Position numbers and translations under genes: made by a program. From a virus, in the IMG/VR virus record IMGVR_UViG_3300022937_000133, positions 1 to 25,370 of that record: a stretch of DNA of 25,370 bases; one strand, written 5' to 3'. Shown here in pieces: positions 13,853 to 20,412 of this stretch. Under the pieces are notes generated by a model. The model did no database searches, was not told the origin of the DNA, and worked only from the letters and a program-made list of their open reading frames with translations. Each line of letters begins with the position of its first letter. Position 1 is the first letter of the stretch.

Positions 13853-14389
13853 ATGACTTTCATCATTGACATTCAACCTACGGACATGGTTGAAAATATT
13901 GACCAAGATGCATTGCGGATGTTTTTAGATGAAAATGATTACAAATACTTTACCAATAATAGAATACATGTAATTAGATTTTTACCTAGTGGTGACGAAA
14001 ATCAAGAAGTTAGATATTATTGGACTGGAGAGGAATATACTAGGAGACTTGTAGATGATGATGTAACCTTTACTTGGATTCAAGAAAAAGGGTGTTACAG
14101 AAAAGATCATAAAGAATACTACGTCTATATCAGTGTTGGTGAAGATGGAAGACTTTATGTTGGAAGTTACACCCATTACTCCTATCAATCTAATTCATTT
14201 GATAATGATGGATATTATGGATCATTCACAGACAGAACATTCAAACCAGTTAAAAAAATCAAAGTATGTGAGTGTTCTTCTAGGAATGAAGCATACGAAA
14301 AAGAACGTCAACTTCAAATTCTTCTAGGTGTGGACTCTAATCCAGATTTTGCAAATAAGCGTATAGAATCTATGATTGTGTCCAGTTGA
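13853..14389 (+). CDS. GIY-YIG-like nuclease domain protein
   Basis: The 178-residue protein has a C-terminal GIY-YIG-like module. YYVYISVGEDGRLYVGSYT spans about residues 89-107, with VYI and YVG in place of GIY and YIG. YYGSFTDRTF supplies an arginine, and SSRNEAYEKERQLQ supplies the helix glutamate. Such nucleases act in homing, restriction or repair. The N-terminal 85 residues are an unassigned domain and could bind DNA. The gene is more AT-rich than its neighbours, which suggests recent acquisition. Catalytic competence is uncertain because the first tyrosine motif is divergent. Confidence 0.68.
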   Translation: MTFIIDIQPTDMVENIDQDALRMFLDENDYKYFTNNRIHVIRFLPSGDENQEVRYYWTGEEYTRRLVDDDVTFTWIQEKGCYRKDHKEYYVYISVGEDGRLYVGSYTHYSYQSNSFDNDGYYGSFTDRTFKPVKKIKVCECSSRNEAYEKERQLQILLGVDSNPDFANKRIESMIVSS

Positions 14390-14430
14390 ATAGGTGGCAC
14401 AGAAGGCGCTGAAACGCCCCCATATGCCCC

Positions 14431-14436
14431 TATAAT
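14431..14436 (+). promoter_or_regulatory. -10 box for 14458
   Basis: TATAAT at 14431-14436 is preceded by a short GGCG/CGCC hairpin (14405-14418) after the GIY-YIG-like gene and lies 22 bases before ATG 14458. No clear -35 is visible. Confidence 0.55.
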
Positions 14437-14457
14437 ACGTTCATACGCAAGCAACCG

Positions 14458-14826
14458 ATGCCTACCACCTTCGCTGATTACGTCGCCCAGCAGGATGCCC
14501 GTAACACCATCGAACTGAATGTTCGCAAGTGGTCCCTGATGCTCTGTGATGCTCTGCTGGACAACTTCAAGTCCCGCAATGGCAATAGCAGCAGCGATTA
14601 CAAGTTCTACATTGAGAGTGGTCGTAAGTATCACAAGATTGTCATGGATGCTAACGGTTCCCGTTCGGTTCATGCCTTCATTGATCGTAAATCTGGTGAA
14701 GTGTATAAGTCTGCTTCCTGGAAATCTCCTGCCAAAGGTGTTCGCTACGATCTGCGATTGATCGAGCAGCGTGAATGGTTGCTTGCCAATGCTGATTGGG
14801 CGGGTGGTTATCTGTACGCTCGATGA
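14458..14826 (+). CDS. Conserved cyanophage hypothetical protein
   Basis: The 122-residue protein begins MPTTFADYVAQQDARNTIEL and has KFYIESGRKYHKIVM and HAFIDRKSGEVYKSASWKSP, then NADWAGGYLY. I recall close relatives across marine cyanophages, including podoviruses, always as hypothetical proteins. It looks like a small alpha/beta protein. It has its own promoter and overlaps the next gene by four bases. Confidence 0.85.
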   Translation: MPTTFADYVAQQDARNTIELNVRKWSLMLCDALLDNFKSRNGNSSSDYKFYIESGRKYHKIVMDANGSRSVHAFIDRKSGEVYKSASWKSPAKGVRYDLRLIEQREWLLANADWAGGYLYAR

Positions 14827-14918
14827 TATACGTTACTATCATCCTTGCTAGTGTTGTATGGGCAGCACTAGCACTCTTTTCACCCTGGTTCAATCATCTT
14901 GACGACACAGAAAAATGA
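14823..14918 (+). CDS. Mini membrane protein
   Basis: This 31-residue ORF (VTIILASVVWAALALFSPW) is a single transmembrane helix with a short acidic tail. It is coupled by ATGA overlaps on both sides, which argues that it is translated. Confidence 0.6.
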   Translation: MIYVTIILASVVWAALALFSPWFNHLDDTEK

Positions 14919-15118
14919 TCTTCCCCAAAGAACAACTAATCGAAGCACTCTTCAACGAGTATGTCTGGTTATGCCATGATGATTATGATCCTGATGTGGA
15001 CATTGCCCCAGAGGATTATCTCATCATGCTGAAGGATATGACCTATGATCAATTAGTTGAGGAAACTGATACTGATGAACACTTCTCTCTCATGGATTAT
15101 GTGGAGGCATGGGGATGA
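14915..15118 (+). CDS. Small acidic hypothetical protein
   Basis: The 67-residue protein (EQLIEALFNEYVWLCHDDYD, then YDQLVEETDTDEHFSLMDY) is very acidic and helical, which might suit a DNA-mimic or inhibitor, though that is only compositional inference. It is coupled to both neighbours. Confidence 0.72.
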   Translation: MIFPKEQLIEALFNEYVWLCHDDYDPDVDIAPEDYLIMLKDMTYDQLVEETDTDEHFSLMDYVEAWG

Positions 15119-15249
15119 CAAGAACCCATAAACTTGTTTTCATTGGTTCATTTGTTTGGTTCTTACACTGGGGACAATGTCTTACATTATCGCTACTGGA
15201 TACGGTTATCCTAAAATCACCTGTGAGGATGTTACCTCTTGGTTTTTGA
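15115..15249 (+). CDS. Possible small membrane protein overlapping the metallopeptidase gene
   Basis: The 44-residue ORF (KLVFIGSFVWFLHWGQCLTL) starts across the previous stop behind a GGAGG site with eight-base spacing. It overlaps the metallopeptidase start by 73 bases. The good ribosome site favours it; the long overlap argues against. Confidence 0.4.
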   Translation: MTRTHKLVFIGSFVWFLHWGQCLTLSLLDTVILKSPVRMLPLGF

Positions 15250-15653
15250 ATAAGTTCTTTCCGCGCCATAAGATTACGGTGGAGATTGTTCATCGTGGTC
15301 TGAAACGTGAAGGTGTGAATGGATATTGTGATGTTGTGGGTGAATCTTATCGCCCACGGCACTTCCTGATTGAACTCGATACCTACATGGATCGGGACAC
15401 GTATATAAAAACTCTTTTTCATGAACTGACCCATCTGGCACAGTGGATACGTGGTTCCCTGCGGTTTCGATACGGAAAATTGTGTTATTCTAAACAACCC
15501 GTAGAGAATTGGGAGTATTGGTATCAACCACATGAAATTGAGGCACGGGAGGAAGAAGAAAGGTTATTTGAGATGTACCTGATGGAAACGGTGGGTGTGC
15601 CACCTGCCAAGGTGGTCCAGTTCTTCCCGAACCGCTGGCGGGAGGCAGTATAA
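15177..15653 (+). CDS. SprT-like zinc metallopeptidase
   Basis: The 158-residue protein carries LFHELTHLAQW, an HExxH zinc site (H82, E83, H86). PHEIEAREEE about 35 residues later offers the third ligand, probably E122, as in gluzincin-like or SprT-like phage proteins. The N-terminus (YPKITCEDVTSWFLNKFFP) has no signal peptide, so it acts in the cytoplasm. SprT/Spartan relatives cut proteins crosslinked to DNA, but the phage role is unknown. ATG 15177 with GGGG just upstream is preferred over an earlier in-frame start. Confidence 0.78.
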   Translation: MSYIIATGYGYPKITCEDVTSWFLNKFFPRHKITVEIVHRGLKREGVNGYCDVVGESYRPRHFLIELDTYMDRDTYIKTLFHELTHLAQWIRGSLRFRYGKLCYSKQPVENWEYWYQPHEIEAREEEERLFEMYLMETVGVPPAKVVQFFPNRWREAV

Positions 15654-15654
15654 T
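15649..15654 (+). promoter_or_regulatory. -10 box for 15680
   Basis: TATAAT at 15649-15654 overlaps the metallopeptidase stop codon and lies 25 bases before ATG 15680. A GGAGC ribosome site sits between them. Confidence 0.55.
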
Positions 15655-15679
15655 ACTAAGGTAATCAACGGAGCACCAC

Positions 15680-15931
15680 ATGCAACTCACTGCTAAGGGC
15701 GGCAACATGGTTGTTGACTTCTATCCCGTTAAGTTTGCGGACGGTACGATTCACTCCCGTCAAATGCTCAAGATTGTTACCTTTATGGGTGGCACTCAAT
15801 CCAAGTCGATGATCAACAAGCGCGACATGGAGCGTGAGATTGATTCCCGTGTGAATGGTTATGGTTATGAGGTGACTGGTTTCAATGAGATCCCTCAACT
15901 GTTTAACTCTGGTTTAGTTTGTGCCTGCTAA
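15680..15931 (+). CDS. Small beta-rich hypothetical protein
   Basis: The 83-residue product has alternating strands (NMVVDFYPVKFADGTIHSRQ, then LKIVTFMGGTQSK) and a C-terminal CxC (GLVCAC). It has its own promoter and is monocistronic or nearly so. No family is recognised. Confidence 0.75.
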   Translation: MQLTAKGGNMVVDFYPVKFADGTIHSRQMLKIVTFMGGTQSKSMINKRDMEREIDSRVNGYGYEVTGFNEIPQLFNSGLVCAC

Positions 15932-15946
15932 GGCGCATTTTAATGT

Positions 15947-15952
15947 TATAAT
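15947..15952 (+). promoter_or_regulatory. -10 box for 15975
   Basis: TATAAT at 15947-15952 lies 22 bases before ATG 15975 with an AGAGG site between. No obvious -35. Confidence 0.5.
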
Positions 15953-15974
15953 ATAAGAGGTATGAAATAATACT

Positions 15975-16178
15975 ATGATTGAAGCAGAAGTAAAATTAAA
16001 CGTACACGAAATCGGTGTCATTCTATCCGCACTACAGTTATTAGAAATGAGCGAAGAAAAGCGCATTGCCAGAGAATATGGTAGTGCTTCAACACTGTAT
16101 AGCAAACTCAATGCGCTCATGGAACAGATGGACACTTCGCAAACTGGCATCAGGGAGTTTGAAGAGGCATCATTCTAG
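15975..16178 (+). CDS. Small helical hypothetical protein
   Basis: The 67-residue protein (MIEAEVKLNVHEIGVILSAL) is helical with a charged C-terminal half (KLNALMEQMDTSQTG). Function is unknown. A promoter for the next gene overlaps its stop. Confidence 0.75.
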   Translation: MIEAEVKLNVHEIGVILSALQLLEMSEEKRIAREYGSASTLYSKLNALMEQMDTSQTGIREFEEASF

Positions 16179-16179
16179 C

Positions 16180-16185
16180 CTATAA
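16180..16185 (+). promoter_or_regulatory. -10 box for 16211
   Basis: TATAAT at 16180-16185 follows the preceding stop by one base and lies 25 bases before ATG 16211, with AGGGAG as ribosome site. Confidence 0.55.
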
Positions 16186-16210
16186 TAAGAGCATCGACAG
16201 GGAGATCCCC

Positions 16211-16357
16211 ATGAACGACACCGAACTCCGCGAACTTCGCCAGATCATCCTGGGAGAGGTTGAGGACATGGACATCGAAATGCTCAAGCGCATTGCCTAT
16301 GAGTGCCGTTGTGAAGAGAACGGTATCTATCCTGATCAAACCTACATTCGCTGGTGA
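16211..16357 (+). CDS. Small acidic hypothetical protein
   Basis: The 48-residue ORF (NDTELRELRQIILGEVEDMD) is a charged helix with a short CRCEENG segment. A strong AGGGAG site precedes ATG 16211 and a TATAAT promoter lies upstream. Function is unknown. Confidence 0.72.
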   Translation: MNDTELRELRQIILGEVEDMDIEMLKRIAYECRCEENGIYPDQTYIRW

Positions 16358-16364
16358 TTCTGTA

Positions 16365-16526
16365 ATGCTCAAGACTAACGTTCTTAAAGTGATTGGTGAA
16401 ACCTCCAAGGGTATCACTCTCACCAGATCTCAAAAGTTTGAAGTCTTCTGTAATGTGTGTGACAATCTACTAGCAGAAGGTAGGATTACCAAAGCCCAAC
16501 ACAATTCCTGGACCAACGTATTCTAA
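16365..16526 (+). CDS. Small hypothetical protein
   Basis: The 53-residue product (LKTNVLKVIGETSKGITLTR, then CNVCDNLLAEGRITKAQH) has a CxxC pair (CNVC). Its ATG lies seven bases after the previous stop, and its stop overlaps the next ATG. An earlier in-frame start would overlap the previous gene by about 100 bases. Function is unknown. Confidence 0.7.
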   Translation: MLKTNVLKVIGETSKGITLTRSQKFEVFCNVCDNLLAEGRITKAQHNSWTNVF

Positions 16527-16681
16527 TGAAACTATCTGACCGTTCCGTTCCTGCTGGAGTTCGTTACAAGAAGGCAGGCAATCAAAACAAAACCACCAGT
16601 CGCAAACTTCGCCGCCAATGTTCTCCCAAGAAGACAAAGAGTTCATCAACTTTCTCTTTGATAAACTCACTCAACACGTAG
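16526..16681 (+). CDS. Small very basic protein, overlapped by the next gene
   Basis: The 51-residue ORF (VRYKKAGNQNKTTSRKLRRQ, then CSPKKTKSSS) is strongly basic and could bind nucleic acid. It starts across the previous TAA. Its last 64 bases are also read in another frame by the next gene, so one stretch may encode two proteins. Confidence 0.6.
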   Translation: MKLSDRSVPAGVRYKKAGNQNKTTSRKLRRQCSPKKTKSSSTFSLINSLNT

Positions 16682-16758
16682 ACACTGATATGATTGATCT
16701 ACAGGACGATGATTCCTGTGATGATCACCTCCAATTCAATCAACTCTCTTTGTTCTAA
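16618..16758 (+). CDS. Small acidic protein sharing bases with the basic gene
   Basis: The 46-residue ORF (MFSQEDKEFINFLFDKLTQ at the start, then DLQDDDSCDDH) is acidic and ends exactly on the next ATG (TAATG), which supports it. It starts inside the preceding basic-protein gene. The opposite charges of the two overlapping products are notable. Confidence 0.65.
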   Translation: MFSQEDKEFINFLFDKLTQHVDTDMIDLQDDDSCDDHLQFNQLSLF

Positions 16759-16961
16759 TGAAACTCTCCCATTCTTCTGTTACCAAGATTGCGGATGCAC
16801 TTAAACCCACAATCATTGAGTATTTGATCAGTAGTGATAATGTCACTCAGGCACTACAGGATGGTGTTGCCGATGGTATTCGGGAGATTATGGGTGACAT
16901 GGACGAAGATCTCTTCTTTGAGATTGGTATGCTAGTATTTGATCGCATTGAATTCAAATGA
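16758..16961 (+). CDS. Small acidic helical hypothetical protein
   Basis: The 67-residue protein (SSVTKIADALKPTIIEYLIS, then IREIMGDMDEDLFFEIGML) is helical. It is coupled to both neighbours by start-stop overlap. Function is unknown. Confidence 0.75.
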   Translation: MKLSHSSVTKIADALKPTIIEYLISSDNVTQALQDGVADGIREIMGDMDEDLFFEIGMLVFDRIEFK

Positions 16962-17140
16962 ACGACGAAGACATCACTCAATTCCTTTCTGCATTTGAAG
17001 ATTTCATGAATCATGCCGAAGAAAACATCCACTCCTATGAGCAGTGGAAAGAAGCAGAAGAATACACCAATCAGTTTTATGAAAAGAAAGCATCAGAGTT
17101 AGAAGTGACGGTTGATTACTACATGGCAGAGTTTCTATGA
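16958..17140 (+). CDS. Small acidic helical hypothetical protein
   Basis: The 60-residue ORF (DITQFLSAFEDFMNHAEENI, then YEKKASELEVTVDYYMAEF) begins and ends with ATGA overlaps, which supports coupling to the oxygenase gene that follows. Function is unknown. Confidence 0.74.
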   Translation: MNDEDITQFLSAFEDFMNHAEENIHSYEQWKEAEEYTNQFYEKKASELEVTVDYYMAEFL

Positions 17141-17778
17141 ATGATAACCTCAATCGAGTCAAACATCCTGTACTTGGTGATGTAGTTTTCCATCGAATCA
17201 CTGGTAGTGTTCCTGTAGAGAATCAGGATCGAATTGAGAACTTCCTGCTCCGTAATGAGCAGTTTCCCTGGAGTTTCAGTTCAACCACGATTACAGAGGG
17301 AACACGACCAGAATCACTGAATCAGTTTGGTGACATCAGTATTCTGAATCACATGCTGGTCATTGATGGGCAGACAAACTCTGAGTGTCTTTATCCGATG
17401 GGTAATGACATGGGGATGAATAAACTGATTGAGGACTACAATCTTTCTGGGCAACTGATCAGAGCACAGGCAAATTTATTTCTAAGAAGAGATAAGGTTG
17501 TTATACCGTGCCCACACATTGATTTTCAGAGAGTACGGCACCTGGTGATTCTTTACTATGTGAATGAATCCGATGGTGATACGATCTTCTACAATTTGTC
17601 TGATGGTGATGATCAACGATTGGATGAGATTGAAGAATGGAGAAGGGAATCACCTAACAGAGGTGATATACTAATCTTTGATGGACGAATCTACCACAGT
17701 CCGTCCTGTCCAGTGAATCATGAGTGTCGATCGACACTTAACTTTGACATGTTAATTCAAGAGGAGTATTGTGACTGA
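17137..17778 (+). CDS. 2OG-Fe(II) oxygenase-like protein
   Basis: The 213-residue protein has CPHIDFQRVRHLVILYYVN (H127, D129), a GDILIFDGRIYHSPS segment (H187) and CRSTLNFDML (R198). Together these match the Hx(D)...H...R site of 2OG oxygenases. DTIFYN lies between, as in the family jelly roll. It is different from the other oxygenases in the window. The substrate is unknown; phage relatives are often annotated as hydroxylases. Confidence 0.85.
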   Translation: MNDNLNRVKHPVLGDVVFHRITGSVPVENQDRIENFLLRNEQFPWSFSSTTITEGTRPESLNQFGDISILNHMLVIDGQTNSECLYPMGNDMGMNKLIEDYNLSGQLIRAQANLFLRRDKVVIPCPHIDFQRVRHLVILYYVNESDGDTIFYNLSDGDDQRLDEIEEWRRESPNRGDILIFDGRIYHSPSCPVNHECRSTLNFDMLIQEEYCD

Positions 17779-17950
17779 GAAAGAGAAACTAATCCTGGCA
17801 CAGATGCAGGTTGATAATTTGTTGGTTTTATTGCGGGGTAATGCCTATGAGAACTACATGTGTGGTAAGTTGTACGGCATTAGTTATGAACTAAAGCGGC
17901 AGTTATCGCTATTGACAAACACTAATTACTATACTACAATCGAGGAGTAA
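17771..17950 (+). CDS. Small hypothetical protein, GTG start
   Basis: The 59-residue ORF (TEKEKLILAQMQVDNLLVLL) is helical and starts at GTG 17771, eight bases inside the oxygenase gene. Its 3' end contains a near-consensus promoter for the next gene. Function is unknown. Confidence 0.65.
   Translation: MTEKEKLILAQMQVDNLLVLLRGNAYENYMCGKLYGISYELKRQLSLLTNTNYYTTIEE
17912..17940 (+). promoter_or_regulatory. Near-consensus sigma70 promoter for 17964
   Basis: TTGACA at 17912-17917 and TACAAT at 17935-17940 are separated by exactly 17 bases. It is the best -35/-10 pair in the window, lies within the end of the previous gene and 24 bases before ATG 17964, and has GAGGAG as ribosome site. Confidence 0.8.
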
Positions 17951-17963
17951 CTTACACACAACA

Positions 17964-18194
17964 ATGAAATCAATCTACATTGTCGACTATTGGGTGCCAT
18001 TCCCATCTTCTGAGTACGGCGGAGTCATTACACTGATTGCAGAGAACGATACAGAAGCATTTGAATTGCTTGCCGATGAAGAAGGATTTGATGATAGTTA
18101 TAATCATCTGATTATGACTAATGTTGTCAAGGCACAGAAGTTCTCATTAGTTGATGACTATGAGTCTGGTATCATTGATGCTTTTACCACCTGA
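17964..18194 (+). CDS. Small acidic hypothetical protein
   Basis: The 76-residue product (SIYIVDYWVPFPSSEYGGVI, then NDTEAFELLADEEGFDDSY) has a ferredoxin-like beta-alpha pattern and is very acidic. It starts a short operon from the 17912 promoter that probably runs on through the oxygenase genes. I recall similar conserved cyanophage proteins without function. Confidence 0.78.
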   Translation: MKSIYIVDYWVPFPSSEYGGVITLIAENDTEAFELLADEEGFDDSYNHLIMTNVVKAQKFSLVDDYESGIIDAFTT

Positions 18195-18200
18195 TTAACC

Positions 18201-18371
18201 ATGGAAAACGTTTATCGAATCGAAGAGTATTCAACGACAGGATGGTCACTGATTGATCATGATGCCGTTAAGATGCCACGTGCCATTGCCGAACAGCGTC
18301 TGAATCGGTATATTGAACTTGGTCACAATCCAGAGTATTTAAGAGTTGTTGTTGACAATGATCCCCAGTGA
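18201..18371 (+). CDS. Small hypothetical protein
   Basis: The 56-residue ORF (ENVYRIEEYSTTGWSLID, then AIAEQRLNRYIELGHNPEYL) looks like a strand pair then a helix. ATG 18201 lies six bases after the previous stop. I recall this as a conserved cyanophage protein of unknown function. It overlaps the next gene by 14 bases. Confidence 0.78.
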   Translation: MENVYRIEEYSTTGWSLIDHDAVKMPRAIAEQRLNRYIELGHNPEYLRVVVDNDPQ

Positions 18372-18642
18372 TTTTCCCCACAAACCGCCAAAAGGTTACA
18401 AGTACAGAACGCTACAATTTAAACGTCATGTTATATCAATTTGGACTGTTCATCAGCGTGGGTTTACTTACAATGGTCACAGTGAATCTGCTTGTATCTG
18501 GGGATTCTACGATACAAAAACAAAGCAGTATTATGCGCCTATCAACTCCTCCAAGCAAGGTGATAAGGTAAGCATTCATTCTACCACTCCTTATACTGCA
18601 ATGCCCTTAAATTTAAATCCATTAGAAGCAGCATTTGTATGA
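18358..18642 (+). CDS. Hypothetical protein, 94 residues
   Basis: The protein (IPSDFPHKPPKGYKYRTLQF, then HSESACIWGFYDTKTKQYY) is beta-rich and basic in the first half. ATG 18358 is chosen over an upstream in-frame start because it limits overlap with the previous gene. It is coupled to the following oxygenase gene. No family is recognised. Confidence 0.72.
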   Translation: MIPSDFPHKPPKGYKYRTLQFKRHVISIWTVHQRGFTYNGHSESACIWGFYDTKTKQYYAPINSSKQGDKVSIHSTTPYTAMPLNLNPLEAAFV

Positions 18643-19301
18643 AGATCCAAAGAATAGCAAGTGCTCCAGCAGTATCACCCTATGCACCGTCCTGGGACTA
18701 TTCCATTGGGCACGATGTTATTGATGATATTGATCTGAGTGTGCTGGCAAAAACTATTCTAAGGAAGGAAAGGTCAATTAAGAGGTTAGGTCTTTCTTAT
18801 ACTGCAAAGGGAGATGTATTTGATGGATATACTGGACTTGGGTCAAATAGTACAACATCACGATCGAACAGTTATAATGTTCTCACCTGGGGTACGGAAG
18901 AGACGAATCAACTGAAACGTAAGATCCTGGAGAATGTTGTTATTTACAATGGAGGACTTGGTCATCCTGTTCCTAATGAATTGTGGGTACAGTGTTGGGT
19001 GAATGTACTACGCTTTCGGCAACATATCAAACCACATTTACATTCGACTGAACCAACGTGTTATTTGAGTGGTCATTTTGTGGTACAGTGTGAAAAGACT
19101 GCGACTGTTTATATTTCGCCCGTGAATCAATTAAATGATCCATATGAGGTGACAATGGATAATGAACCTGGATCGATGACTATTTTCCCATCATATATTC
19201 CACATTATACGACACCACACAATTCGTTCAAACCAAGGATTACACTTGCATTTGATCTCTCACTTACTCGATCCACTGATAATTTTATTCGTTTGATATG
19301 A
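18639..19301 (+). CDS. 2OG-Fe(II) oxygenase-like protein with HxH site
   Basis: The 220-residue protein has KPHLHSTEPTCYLSGHFVV (H133, H135), IPHYTTPHNS (H189) and KPRITLAFDL (R200). This is the 2OG oxygenase layout seen in PF13759-type phage proteins, where the usual HxD is replaced by HxH. If the aspartate position is truly histidine, iron binding may differ, with possible halogenase-like or inactive variants. The substrate is unknown. Confidence 0.82.
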   Translation: MKIQRIASAPAVSPYAPSWDYSIGHDVIDDIDLSVLAKTILRKERSIKRLGLSYTAKGDVFDGYTGLGSNSTTSRSNSYNVLTWGTEETNQLKRKILENVVIYNGGLGHPVPNELWVQCWVNVLRFRQHIKPHLHSTEPTCYLSGHFVVQCEKTATVYISPVNQLNDPYEVTMDNEPGSMTIFPSYIPHYTTPHNSFKPRITLAFDLSLTRSTDNFIRLI

Positions 19302-19549
19302 ACAAATATAATCCAAAGGTTAATGATTATGTAAAGTGGAACAAAGGTAAGTTCAGTGTAGAGGGATGGGTGTATTTTACTGATAGTGTTTATATTACTA
19401 TTGAGATTGCGACTAAACCAAAACATCCAGAAGATCTACCTAATGGAACATATCATAAGAAGGAAAGAACATTAGTTGTTTGTTATCCAGAATACTGGCA
19501 TCAACTTGAATATGTAAAGAGTAGAGATAGTGTCTATGATAATTGTTGA
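19298..19549 (+). CDS. Small beta-rich hypothetical protein
   Basis: The 83-residue protein (NPKVNDYVKWNKGKFSVEGW, then ITIEIATKPKHPEDLPNGTY) resembles a small beta barrel and is sandwiched between two oxygenase-like genes with coding overlaps. I recall it in cyanophages without function; a shared substrate with the oxygenases is only inference. Confidence 0.76.
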   Translation: MNKYNPKVNDYVKWNKGKFSVEGWVYFTDSVYITIEIATKPKHPEDLPNGTYHKKERTLVVCYPEYWHQLEYVKSRDSVYDNC

Positions 19550-20033
19550 TCAGTTCCTACCACAGGACTATTTTGATAATCTGACACTAATGGTAGAAGA
19601 TCTTCCTTGGTTCTATCATGACTGGAGTGTGTATAAAGGAGATAATCATCCACAGTTCTATCATCTCTTTTATTTTAATAATGAGGTAAGATCTAATCAG
19701 TTCTTTAAGTATGTGGAAGATGTTTATACTCGTTATGTACCAGATGCAAGTAAGCATACTCTTTATAGGATGAAGATGAATGCTACACCAAGAGAAGATG
19801 TATTGAAAGAGAAGACTTATCATGTAGATGTAGAGGATAAGAAACACAATGTTTGCATACTCTATATGAATACTAATGATGGATATACTGTCTTTGAACA
19901 TAACCAACAGAGAGTACAGTCTATTGCGAATAGAGCAGTGATCTTCCCTGGTGAATATAGGCATACAGGAACCAATTGTACTGATGAAGGAGTCAGGATT
20001 GTATTGAATATTGATTATCTAATAAATGAATGA
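19536..20033 (+). CDS. 2OG-Fe(II) oxygenase-like protein
   Basis: The 165-residue protein has YHVDVEDKKHNVCILYMN (H96, D98), FPGEYRHTGTNC (H143) and VRIVLNIDYL (R154), a complete 2OG oxygenase site. The N-terminus (IIVDQFLPQDYFDNLTLMV) is typical of the short phage members. ATG 19536 is preferred to GTG 19530. It is the last gene before the repeat-rich gap, so transcription probably stops beyond it, although no clear terminator is visible. Confidence 0.84.
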   Translation: MIIVDQFLPQDYFDNLTLMVEDLPWFYHDWSVYKGDNHPQFYHLFYFNNEVRSNQFFKYVEDVYTRYVPDASKHTLYRMKMNATPREDVLKEKTYHVDVEDKKHNVCILYMNTNDGYTVFEHNQQRVQSIANRAVIFPGEYRHTGTNCTDEGVRIVLNIDYLINE

Positions 20034-20113
20034 AAATTGTATTGATTTATACCAAATATAGTTAAATTAATTAAAAAAATACCTTTTTAAATATAAAGTC
20101 GTTGTTTATACCG

Positions 20114-20165
20114 TTCTCAATAAGTGTTCATTAATTGAGAATCAATAAGGTTTTATTGTTGAGAA
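20114..20165. repeat. Two adjacent inverted repeats, TTCTCAAT and CAATAA types
   Basis: TTCTCAAT (20114-20121) pairs with ATTGAGAA (20134-20141). CAATAA (20143-20148) pairs with TTATTG (20153-20158) around GGTT. A further TTGAGAA follows at 20159. The same word recurs as an 11-base perfect inverted repeat at 20905. Confidence 0.75.
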
Positions 20166-20170
20166 TAACC

Positions 20171-20350
20171 CTTATGAACCCCTTCTAATATCTTATAAAT
20201 GCCTCTGAAACCCCCTGTCCTTATGCTCTCTAAAACCTTATAAACCCCTCCTGGTCTTGTGAGTTTAGCGAGCGTACCATAAGACGCGCAGTTTGTCAAG
20301 TCTGCCGCCCGCGAAATTTCCCAGAACCCACACAATTCTTATAAGACCCC
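20171..20350. repeat. Degenerate CTTAT(A/G)AACCCC repeats
   Basis: Related words start at 20171, 20192, 20220, 20237 and 20338, most of the form CTTATAAAnnCC followed by a pyrimidine-rich tail. The last contains the perfect palindrome TCTTATAAGA. The minus strand reads GGxYKxLE repeatedly, but that ORF has no other gene-like features. Confidence 0.55.
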
Positions 20351-20412
20351 TACGAGAATTATGTTACGAGAAACACACATTTCTCTACGAGAAGACATAT
20401 ATACTACTATGA

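Noticed and set aside
17004-17201. Minus-strand ORF opposite the oxygenase start
   Set aside because: All surrounding genes are on the + strand with coupled starts and stops; this frame has no independent support.
20153-20335. Minus-strand ORF with repeated GxYKxLE
   Set aside because: No promoter or ribosome site is evident, and the peptide repeat simply follows from the degenerate DNA repeat. Kept as a repeat feature instead.
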